A DNA stretch of 11,790 nucleotides from Ruminococcaceae bacterium UBA6855 (GTDB lineage: Bacteria > Bacillota > Clostridia > Oscillospirales > Acutalibacteraceae). Shown piece by piece: positions 6,956 to 11,790 of the stretch. The stretch is taken from NCBI GenBank assembly GCA_002451755.1, contig DKDF01000030.1, positions 9,661 through 21,450 on the forward strand. The letters run 5' to 3'. The position numbers and the translations under genes were made by a program. The notes below the pieces were generated by a model, which was given only the letters and a program-made list of their open reading frames with translations, was not told the DNA's origin and did no database searches. The number at the start of each line of letters is the position of its first letter. The first letter of the stretch is position 1.

Positions 6956-6993
6956 GCCTCCTTAGTTAAATGGATATAACAGCCCCCTCCTAA
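6956..6993 (+). pseudogene. 5' half of an interrupted host tRNA-Arg(CCT)
   Basis: Acceptor strand GCCTCCT (6956-6962), TA, D-arm GTTA-AATGGATA-TAAC (6965-6980, perfect stem), A26, anticodon 5' strand GCCCC (6982-6986), and anticodon loop CTCCTAA (6987-6993) with anticodon CCT. The DNA that follows (6994-7028) has roughly tRNA length, but its anticodon stem has two mismatches, its T-arm does not pair, the T-loop lacks TTC, and there is no CCA. The 3' half that pairs properly with this 5' half is at 9026-9069: GCCCC with GGGGC perfectly, and GCCTCCT with AGGGGGT including two G-T wobbles. Confidence 0.8.
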
Positions 6994-7059
6994 GCGGGTG
7001 TTTTAATGCTCGCCTTTGTAAAAAGGCAAATGGTAATCCGTTTGAATTGTATAGTATAT

Positions 7060-7136
7060 GCGCTTGTACCTCAGCAGGATAGAGGGTCCGCCTCCTAAGC
7101 GGAACGCCCCCGGTTCGAATCCGGGCAAGCGCGCCA
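7060..7136 (+). tRNA. tRNA-Arg(CCT), complete, carried inside the element
   Basis: A perfect cloverleaf: acceptor GCGCTTG / CAAGCGC, D-stem CCTC / GAGG, anticodon stem TCCGC / GCGGA with loop CTCCTAA (anticodon CCT, reads AGG), variable ACGCC, T-stem CCCGG / CCGGG with loop TTCGAAT, discriminator G and encoded CCA (7134-7136). Outside the anticodon loop its sequence is quite different from the split host tRNA-Arg(CCT) around it. No convincing promoter directly precedes it. The upstream host tRNA promoter at 6904-6932 is the likely source of transcription. An intrinsic terminator follows immediately. Confidence 0.97.
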
Positions 7137-7173
7137 AAAAGTGCCGAAAGTACTGGCTTTTCGGCGCTTTTTC
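7136..7173 (+). terminator. Intrinsic terminator of the tRNA-Arg transcript
   Basis: Starting at the CCA end: AAAAAG, one G-T wobble, GCCGAAA, an 8-10 base loop, TTTCGGC, G, CTTTTT, forming a stem of about 14 bp followed by T-rich sequence. Confidence 0.85.
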
Positions 7174-7264
7174 TTTTCTTTGATCGCAAAAAACAACGAG
7201 TAAGTTTTTTACTCTTATAATAATAACAAAACAAGAACGAACTTATAGCATATCCCACCTAAAC

Positions 7265-7343
7265 TCTTGCTAATTGCAATTAGCAAGAAATCAGCGGTTT
7301 GCTAATCGACTGCTAATCGGATTTTTAGCAAAATCTCGCTAAT
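7265..7343. repeat. Left GCTAAT cluster, including a perfect 24-bp palindrome
   Basis: A perfect 24-bp palindrome (7265-7288; left arm TCTTGCTAATTG) carries one GCTAAT in each orientation. Direct repeats GCTAATCG follow at 7301 and 7312 (11-bp step), then reversed TTAGC at 7325 and GCTAAT at 7338. The motif recurs with the same 11-bp step near the right end of the element. Possible arm-type or regulatory binding sites. The rest of the 7176-7451 gap is AT-rich, without a gene. Confidence 0.65.
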
Positions 7344-7451
7344 TTGAGTAGGCGTATGTTCTATCCATAGACTTTTTTATAAATTATACTATTATCATTT
7401 TATTCATGTTATAATTTCATATAGAAAAATAATTAAAATAATTCTTAAAAA

Positions 7452-7479
7452 TGAACCTTTTGATGCTGGTACCCGTCTA
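7452..7479 (+). promoter_or_regulatory. ECF-type promoter, probably autoregulatory
   Basis: TGAACC (7452-7457), 16 bp, then CGTCTA (7474-7479). This has the layout of Bacillus SigM/SigX/SigW promoters (TGAAAC-N16-CGTC/A). It lies 50 bases upstream of the ECF sigma gene, so the sigma factor likely drives its own transcription. A small AAACCGGTTT palindrome (7488-7497) lies in the leader. Confidence 0.75.
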
Positions 7480-7529
7480 TATAAGTGAAACCGGTTTTTT
7501 AATCACTCATAGACAAAGGAGGTGATGAT

Positions 7530-8801
7530 GTGGATGAGTTTGAGAACTTGCTGGAAACAGAACGTGTTTCTGTGGAACGGTTTGTGAGATTTCGGATGAG
7601 TTCTAAAGCAGATTCAGACGATGTGCTGCAGGAGATATTTCTTACAGCGTATCAGAAGTTTCCACAGTTGAAGAATAAGGACTCATTCAAAGCATGGATC
7701 ATTAGCATAGCAAGAAACAAATGCAATGATTATTTTAGAAAAAAAGCAGCTCAGTACGAAATTCCGATTGACGAGTTGACAGAAATGGAACTATCAGACG
7801 GCAGGCATGGTGTTTCTGTAGTTAATACCGTAAGGGAAACGCTGAGTTTGCTCGGCAATAAGGATAAGCAGATCCTTTACCTGTACTTTTGGAAAGAGAT
7901 GCCGCAATCAGAAATTGCAAAACAACTGAGCATACCTATTGGGACCGTAAAGAGCAGACTGCATACAGCAAAACAAAACTTCAAAAATAAGTATCCATAT
8001 CGTACCGATGTATCGAAAGGAGAACTCTATATGAAAAAGTTGCCTGAATTTATTCCTGAATATAAAATTGAAGCAAGTACCGAAGCCCCCTTTGCAGTTA
8101 AATGGGAAGAACTTATGGGATGGTTCTTGGTACCTAAACTTGGTGAAAAGATGTCTTGGGGTATGTACGACATCCCATCCCGTAAGTGCATCCGTGTATT
8201 TGATATGCAAGTTACCGGCAAAGCTAAGGTTCACGGCATTGAAGGCGTGGAGTTGACTGCCAGAGAAGCGTCCTACTCTGATAAGAACGAAGTAATAAAT
8301 CGTACATTTGTTGCACAGCTCACAGACACTCATTGCCGTTATCTTGCAACTCTCAGGAATGACGGAGATGTTCGTAATTACATTACTTTTCTCGATGGAG
8401 ACGAATTCCTGCCTAACTGGGGATTTGGCGAAGATAATTGCGGAAATGAAACAAATCTGGCGCCCAAGGGCGATATCCGGAGAACGGGTACAGTTGTTAC
8501 AAGCACCAATAAGGATTTCCTGTTGGACATTGTAGGACGTTACACCGTTACGATTGGCGGAAAAAGCTATGACACTGTCTGTGTTATGGACATCGAAACC
8601 TATGATTACGGCGTAGTATTAGAGCAGTTCTTAGATAAAAACGGAAGGACAATTCTTTGTCGCAGATTCAACCGTGATGACTGGGCTATCGACCGTTATA
8701 AGATACCGTGGAGTGAGCAACTTCCCAAAAACGACAGACTTACTGTAAACGGTAAGACTTATGTTCACTGGTACGATGGCATTACGGATTATATTCTCTA
8801 A
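7530..8801 (+). CDS. ECF-type sigma-70 factor fused to an unrecognised C-terminal domain
   Basis: 423 residues from GTG 7530, with AAAGGAGG 7 bases upstream. Sigma region 2 spans about residues 10-75 (DDVLQEIFLTAYQKF and FKAWIISIARNKCNDYFRKK). Region 4 spans about 105-155 (LGNKDKQILYLYFW, then EIAKQLSIPIGTVKSRLHTA, a typical helix-turn-helix). Residues 168-423 form a soluble domain starting MKKLPEFIPEYKIE and ending HWYDGITDYIL, with several Trp, Cys and Asp-rich segments (NWGFGEDNCGNETN; DTVCVMDIETYDYG) and no membrane segment. I recall similar fusions in other Clostridia but cannot name the domain; it may sense a ligand or restrain the sigma part. An internal AAAGGAG lies 8 bases before codon 168, so the C-terminal domain may also be made alone. 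The gene is AT-richer than its chromosomal neighbours and lies inside the integrated element. No separate anti-sigma gene is adjacent. Confidence 0.9.
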   Translation: MDEFENLLETERVSVERFVRFRMSSKADSDDVLQEIFLTAYQKFPQLKNKDSFKAWIISIARNKCNDYFRKKAAQYEIPIDELTEMELSDGRHGVSVVNTVRETLSLLGNKDKQILYLYFWKEMPQSEIAKQLSIPIGTVKSRLHTAKQNFKNKYPYRTDVSKGELYMKKLPEFIPEYKIEASTEAPFAVKWEELMGWFLVPKLGEKMSWGMYDIPSRKCIRVFDMQVTGKAKVHGIEGVELTAREASYSDKNEVINRTFVAQLTDTHCRYLATLRNDGDVRNYITFLDGDEFLPNWGFGEDNCGNETNLAPKGDIRRTGTVVTSTNKDFLLDIVGRYTVTIGGKSYDTVCVMDIETYDYGVVLEQFLDKNGRTILCRRFNRDDWAIDRYKIPWSEQLPKNDRLTVNGKTYVHWYDGITDYIL

Positions 8802-8824
8802 TAACAAAACTTAACACTATAAAG

Positions 8825-8895
8825 CATTAGCAAACATAAACTAAGCATATAATCACCACCCTTAATTTGCGATTCCGGCTAATTGCTTGCTAATC
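8825..8895. repeat. Right GCTAAT cluster
   Basis: ATTAGC at 8826-8831, then GCTAAT at 8878 and 8889 with an 11-bp step. The 18 bases 8878-8895 match 7301-7318 at 15 of 18 positions in the same orientation. Together with the left cluster these form matched pairs flanking the cargo gene. No gene is seen in 8802-9025. Confidence 0.65.
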
Positions 8896-8958
8896 AAACG
8901 AATTAAAACAGCACAAAATCAGCAGTAACGGCGTAACACTCGATCAAACATTAACCTT

Positions 8959-8986
8959 AAAAATCCCCTGACCGCAGGGGATTTTT
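8959..8986 (+). terminator. Intrinsic terminator downstream of the ECF gene
   Basis: A 12-bp stem (AAAAATCCCCTG / CAGGGGATTTTT) with a 4-base ACCG loop. It is symmetric, so it can act in both directions. It lies 157 bp after the ECF stop codon and 40 bp before the right end of the element. Confidence 0.85.
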
Positions 8987-9025
8987 AGGTATTGCAAGGG
9001 ATGCCGTTATCGTTTCCCTCGGTAT

Positions 9026-9069
9026 CTCCTAAGGGGCAGTTGAGGGTTCGATTCCCCCAGGGGGTGCCA
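9026..9069 (+). pseudogene. 3' half of the interrupted host tRNA-Arg(CCT)
   Basis: Anticodon loop CTCCTAA (9026-9032), anticodon 3' strand GGGGC (9033-9037), variable AGTT, T-arm GAGGG-TTCGATT-CCCCC (one A-C mismatch), acceptor strand AGGGGGT (9059-9065), discriminator G and CCA (9067-9069). The sequence before 9026 has no matching 5' half. The partner half is at 6956-6993. A tRNA-type terminator follows directly. Confidence 0.8.
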
Positions 9070-9071
9070 TG

Positions 9072-9099
9072 AAAAAAGCAGCCGTCAGGCTGCTTTTTT
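9072..9099 (+). terminator. Intrinsic terminator of the original tRNA-Arg gene
   Basis: A perfect 12-bp stem AAAAAAGCAGCC / GGCTGCTTTTTT with a GTCA loop and T-run, 2 bases after the CCA of the tRNA 3' half. Confidence 0.9.
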
Positions 9100-9102
9100 C
9101 AA

Positions 9103-9260
9103 ATGAAGCGCACCTGCGGTGCATGAAAAATGAAGTATGGCTTCGCCATATGAAGTTTGACGGCATTACGCCGGAAGCAAAGGTGCGCTTCGCTTCATGC
9201 GAGCGTAAGCGAGTACTTCATAGCAGTGAAGCTGCCGCTTCGTGTTTGCGCAGCAAACGC
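9103..9260. repeat. Clustered palindromic intergenic repeat (ATGAAG/CTTCAT type)
   Basis: A run of ATGAAG units and their complements separated by small hairpins: TATGGC-TTC-GCCATA near 9136, CGGCATTACGCCG near 9161, and GTTTGC-GCA-GCAAAC near 9244. The ends are related as an imperfect inverted repeat (ATGAAGCGCACCT at 9103 and AGGTGCGCTT...TCAT at 9181-9198). It looks like a non-coding clostridial interspersed repeat. No ribosome binding site or coding signal. Confidence 0.55.
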
Positions 9261-9300
9261 TTAATCCAAATTCAAATCAATTTACAGTCAATCTGCAAAA

Positions 9301-9331
9301 TCCCCCGCACGGCAAAGCTCTGTGCGGGGGA
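9301..9331 (-). terminator. Intrinsic terminator of asnB
   Basis: A 10-bp stem TCCCCCGCAC / GTGCGGGGGA with an 11-base loop, 6 bases past the asnB stop. On the minus strand it is followed by TTTTGC; on the plus strand by ACATTTTTT. Confidence 0.75.
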
Positions 9332-9337
9332 CATTTT

Positions 9338-10915
9338 TTATTTTCCGCTCTCGCCGTAGTTTGAGAGCACGCGGGCGGACGGGTCGTTGACATCGCAGCC
9401 CTCCCATGACTTGTTGGGCATCCAGAAATCGACTATCATCTCGGACTGACCGGGATAGTACTTTTCAAATATCTCGCGGTAGAGCAGGGATTCTTTCGTG
9501 AACGGCTTGGCGTGGGTGTATTTTTCGCACTTCTCTTTGAATTCCTCTTCGGTGTAGAGCCCCTCGGCGTATTCCTTGAGGTAGTCGACCATCGAGTGGC
9601 CGACTGCGTCGGAGAACGCCGCCTTTTCACGGAAGAGTATATCGTGGGGCAGATAATCGCCCTCGAAGGCGTGGCGAAGCAGATATTTGCCCTTGCCGTA
9701 GGTGTTCATTTTTTTAGCGGGGTCGATTGACATGACATATTTTACAAAGTCGAGATCGCCGAACGGCACGCGCGCTTCAAGCGAGTTTACGGAGATGCAG
9801 CGGTCGGCGCGTAGAACATCATACATGTGCAGCTCTCTTATTCTCTTCTGCGACTCCTTCTGGAACTCCTCCGCGCTCGGCGCAAAGTCGGTGTATTTGT
9901 AGCCGAACAGCTCGTCGGAAATTTCGCCTGTCAGAAGAACTCTTATATCTGTGTTCTCGTGTATCCATTTGCACAGCAGGTACATGCCCATGCTCGCACG
10001 GATAGTTGTGATATCAAATGTGCCGAGCATACGAATGACGCCCTCGAGCGAGTCTAAGACCTGCTCTTTTGTCATGATGACCTCGGTGTGGTCGCTGCCG
10101 ATGTAGTCGGCGACTTCCTTTGCATATTTGAGGTCGATAGCGTCCTCGCTCATGCCTATTGCAAAGGTGCGTATCGGCTTTTTGCTCTGTCTCGCCGCTA
10201 TGGCGCAGACGAGGGACGAGTCGAGCCCGCCGGAGAGCAGGAAGCCGACCTTTGCATCCGCGACGAGTCTCTTGTCAACGCCGGCGATGAGCTTTTCGCG
10301 GATGTTTTTGCAAACTGTCTCAAGGTCGTCATGGCATATTTCGTCAACCGCCGCTATGTCGCAGTACTGAACAAACTCGCCGTCTTTGTAGTAGTGTCCG
10401 GGCGGGAAGGGCATAACATGCCCGCACATTCCGACGAGGTTCTTCGCCTCGCTCGCGAACATGATAACGCCTTTTTTGTCATAGCCGTAGTAGAGCGGGC
10501 GGATGCCTATCGGGTCTCTTGCGGCGATATATTTTTTCTCTTCGCCGTCGTAGATAATCAGCGCAAACTCGGCGTCGAGCATCTTGAACATATCCACGCC
10601 GTATTCGCGGTAGAGCGGGAGAAGTATCTCGCAGTCGGAGCCGCTTTTGAATGTGTATTTCTTCGCAAGCTCATCTTTTATCTTCTCGTAGCCGTATATC
10701 TCGCCGTTGCAGACGACATAGCTGCCGTCCAATTCAAACGGCTGCATTCCGTCGGGAGTCAGTCCCATTATAGCAAGGCGGTGAAAGCCGAGAAGACCTT
10801 TGCCGGTGTCTATTATTCTGCTGTCGTCCGGTCCTCTTGAAACGGTCTTTTTGAATCCTTCCTCAAAATCGGAAAAAGCGGCGCAGCAGTCGCAGTAACC
10901 CATTATCGAACACAT
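9338..10915 (-). CDS. asnB: Asparagine synthetase (glutamine-hydrolysing)
   Basis: 525 residues, close to E. coli AsnB (554). It makes asparagine from aspartate, ATP and glutamine in the cytoplasm. The class II glutamine amidotransferase domain spans about residues 2-190: nucleophile Cys2 (exposed after Met removal), RGPDD (28-32), CNGEIYGY (69-76), and an acceptor-side RDPIGIRPLYYG segment (133-144). The synthetase domain begins near 200, with the ATP PP-loop SGGLDSS (228-234), then TGEISDELFGY, SLEARVPF and a KAAFSDAVG segment. Start ATG 10915 follows AAAGGA by about 9 bases. A T-box leader with an apparent asparagine specifier lies immediately upstream, so expression should rise when tRNA-Asn is uncharged. 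The upstream neighbour glnN supplies its amide donor. Confidence 0.96.
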   Translation of the reverse strand: MCSIMGYCDCCAAFSDFEEGFKKTVSRGPDDSRIIDTGKGLLGFHRLAIMGLTPDGMQPFELDGSYVVCNGEIYGYEKIKDELAKKYTFKSGSDCEILLPLYREYGVDMFKMLDAEFALIIYDGEEKKYIAARDPIGIRPLYYGYDKKGVIMFASEAKNLVGMCGHVMPFPPGHYYKDGEFVQYCDIAAVDEICHDDLETVCKNIREKLIAGVDKRLVADAKVGFLLSGGLDSSLVCAIAARQSKKPIRTFAIGMSEDAIDLKYAKEVADYIGSDHTEVIMTKEQVLDSLEGVIRMLGTFDITTIRASMGMYLLCKWIHENTDIRVLLTGEISDELFGYKYTDFAPSAEEFQKESQKRIRELHMYDVLRADRCISVNSLEARVPFGDLDFVKYVMSIDPAKKMNTYGKGKYLLRHAFEGDYLPHDILFREKAAFSDAVGHSMVDYLKEYAEGLYTEEEFKEKCEKYTHAKPFTKESLLYREIFEKYYPGQSEMIVDFWMPNKSWEGCDVNDPSARVLSNYGESGK

Positions 10916-10948
10916 AGTAATCTTTCCTTTCGGTTAGTTTCAGCATTC

Positions 10949-11174
10949 GATAGGGCAAGTGCCAACTCGCTGTGCCACCTATCTTTGTTCTCTTTTCGGC
11001 TTCGAAGAAAGCCTCGCCGCTGTAACGGTCGGCGTGTCCGGCGCACCTACTCGGTAGTCCTTTCGGTTTGCAGCTCGTCGGGTGTTATTCGCGCGGCTCC
11101 TGTGCTGCATGGCTCTCACCGTCCCATGCTCGCTTTGAGCGGTATTCCGCGTTACTTCTCCCGACTCGGGCGCT
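10949..11174 (-). ncRNA. T-box riboswitch leader of asnB, specifier AAC (Asn)
   Basis: Stem I base pairs GTCGGG (11160-11165) with CCCGAC (11077-11082). The next helix is CGCGG / CCGCG. Between them is an internal loop with AGAAGTAA on one side and CGAATAACA on the other. It contains AAC at 11084-11086 followed by A, the expected position of the specifier codon. Further on are GAGTAGG and CGTTACAGCGGC segments typical of stem II/III. The antiterminator fits exactly: GATAGG, a 7-base bulge TGGCACA (near the T-box TGGNACC), GCGAG, loop, CTTGC, CCTATC (10949-10983). TGGC pairs with GCCA, and tRNA-Asn has discriminator G. No terminator hairpin with a U-run follows. The leader promoter is not clear; TAAAAT about 15 bases upstream lacks a good -35. 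Confidence 0.85.
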
Positions 11175-11203
11175 TTTGTTATTTTAAAAAGGGTCGCAGA
11201 TTT

Positions 11204-11790
11204 TTATTTTACGCTGAAGAGCAGGTCGCTGTAGGTCGGGAACGGCCAGAACTCCTTGGCGGTTATCGTCTCTGCCTCGTCGCAGACGGCGCGCAGGGCG
11301 TCCATTTTGCCGAGGATAACGTCTCTGATATCGTTCGCCGCTTCGGTGACATCCTCGATAGCCTGGAACTTCGCTATCTCGCTGTCAAGGTCTGCGGTCG
11401 CGTCGGCGATTTCATCGGACAGCTCGGAGAGCTTCGTGATGGTCGCGGTTTCGTATTTGCAGGGGAGACCTGCGACTGCCGCTTTCTTCGCGGCGAGGGT
11501 CTCTGCGAGCGACTTTGTGTAGCCCTCGACTGCGGGGAGGATCTCTTTTCTCGCCATGTCGACCATGGTCAGAGCTTCTATATTGACGGTCTTTGAGTAG
11601 TTCTCAAGAAGTATCTCATAGCGGCTGTGAAGCTCTGCGGGTGAGAATATCTTGTGAGCGGTGAGCATCTTCACATTCTTGTCGGCGATCATCGCGGGCA
11701 TAGCGTCCGGAGTGGTGCGGAGATTCAGCAGTCCGCGCTCCTCGGTGGCTTCCTTTATCCACGCGTCGTCGTAGCCGTTGCCGTTGAAGA
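11204..11790 (-). CDS. glnN: Glutamine synthetase type III, C-terminal part (5' end outside the window)
   Basis: About 195 C-terminal residues are visible; the frame is open to the window edge with no start in view. The visible segment begins FNGNGYDDAW, followed by AELHSRYEILLENYSKTVNIEALTMVDMA, a signature of GSIII (GlnN) dodecameric enzymes of Clostridia, Bacteroides and cyanobacteria. A predicted helical C-terminal region (KLSELSDEIADATADL..., residues rich in Ala, Asp and Glu) follows, and the protein ends PFPTYSDLLFSVK. The enzyme condenses glutamate and ammonia using ATP in the cytoplasm. It lies directly upstream of the T-box and asnB on the same strand; its product is the asnB substrate. 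The catalytic N-terminal part cannot be judged here. Confidence 0.93.
   Translation of the reverse strand, partial: FNGNGYDDAWIKEATEERGLLNLRTTPDAMPAMIADKNVKMLTAHKIFSPAELHSRYEILLENYSKTVNIEALTMVDMARKEILPAVEGYTKSLAETLAAKKAAVAGLPCKYETATITKLSELSDEIADATADLDSEIAKFQAIEDVTEAANDIRDVILGKMDALRAVCDEAETITAKEFWPFPTYSDLLFSVK

Larger units (their letters stand above)
6987..9033. mobile_element. About 2.04-kb non-autonomous integrated element in tRNA-Arg(CCT)
   Basis: The boundaries are the 8-bp direct repeat CTCCTAAG at 6987-6994 (attL) and 9026-9033 (attR), inside the anticodon loop of a split tRNA-Arg. The interior is visibly AT-richer than the flanking genes. It holds a complete tRNA-Arg(CCT), a fused ECF sigma factor gene with its own ECF promoter, a terminator, and GCTAAT repeats near both ends arranged as possible recombinase arm sites. 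No integrase, excisionase or replication gene is present, so it would need a recombinase supplied in trans or be a deletion remnant. The boundaries are seen in sequence; mobility is inferred. Confidence 0.7.

Noticed and set aside
6956..7028. A second functional tRNA-Arg
   Set aside because: The total length is right, but two anticodon-stem pairs and most of the T-stem do not pair, the T-loop lacks TTC, and there is no CCA. The 3' part is better explained as the left end of the inserted DNA.
6962..7258. Minus-strand ORF of 98 codons
   Set aside because: It overlaps the tRNA genes and their terminator and has no credible ribosome binding site or family pattern.
7265..7343. CRISPR array
   Set aside because: The GCTAAT repeats are only 6-8 bp, occur in both orientations and have irregular spacing of 10-25 bp. 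There are no cas genes.
6987..9033. Group I intron in the tRNA-Arg(CCT) anticodon loop
   Set aside because: Group I introns do sit in tRNA anticodon loops, but the insert is 2 kb, has two intrinsic terminators that would stop a precursor transcript, carries a full tRNA and a sigma gene, and shows no intron core that I can recognise.
9069..9359. Plus-strand ORF of 96 codons
   Set aside because: It begins at the tRNA CCA end and runs through two terminators and a palindromic repeat. Not a gene.
10985..11596. Plus-strand ORF of 203 codons
   Set aside because: It is antisense to the T-box leader and the glnN C-terminus. It reflects codon bias of the real genes.

Overview
The window looks like a chromosome segment of a Gram-positive anaerobe of class Clostridia, probably an Oscillospirales or Ruminococcaceae-like gut bacterium. 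Supporting evidence: an AbrB regulator with a zinc ribbon, a T-box leader, a type III glutamine synthetase, a pgk-tpiA-gpmI operon, AGGAGG-type ribosome binding sites, TTGACA/TATAAT promoters and clostridial intergenic palindromic repeats. The host genes are fairly GC-rich. One stretch (about 6990-9030) is clearly AT-rich. The exact taxon cannot be fixed by reading alone.

Layout. 1-1700: small membrane and regulatory genes: a truncated zinc-ribbon membrane protein (-), a DUF4234 membrane protein (-), an XRE-family repressor (+) divergent from it across a perfect 22-bp palindrome, a bidirectional terminator, and an AbrB regulator (-) with a near-consensus promoter. 1790-3120: a cytoplasmic sialidase-like Asp-box protein (+) with a consensus promoter inside an inverted repeat, followed by a short MITE-like element between two identical terminator hairpins. 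3128-6822: glycolytic operon pgk-tpiA-gpmI (-) with its promoter. 9338-11790: asnB (-) behind a T-box leader with an apparent asparagine specifier, then the C-terminal end of glnN (-).

The most interesting part is 6904-9099. A tRNA-Arg(CCT) gene appears to be cut in two in its anticodon loop. The 5' half, with a consensus promoter, is at 6956-6993. The 3' half, with CCA and an intrinsic terminator, is at 9026-9069. The two halves share the 8-bp core CTCCTAAG. Joined, they fold into a cloverleaf whose D and anticodon stems pair perfectly. Between them lie 2039 bp of AT-rich DNA carrying a complete, sequence-divergent tRNA-Arg(CCT) at 7060-7136, an ECF sigma factor fused to an unrecognised C-terminal domain with its own ECF-type promoter, and matched pairs of GCTAAT repeats near both ends that look like recombinase arm sites. 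There is no integrase. I read this as a small, non-autonomous integrated element that breaks an essential host tRNA gene, supplies a replacement, and probably has that replacement transcribed from the captured host tRNA promoter.

Working together: Pgk, TpiA and GpmI carry out triose interconversion and lower glycolysis. GlnN makes the glutamine that AsnB uses as amide donor, and asnB is probably induced when tRNA-Asn is uncharged. The ECF gene probably autoregulates.
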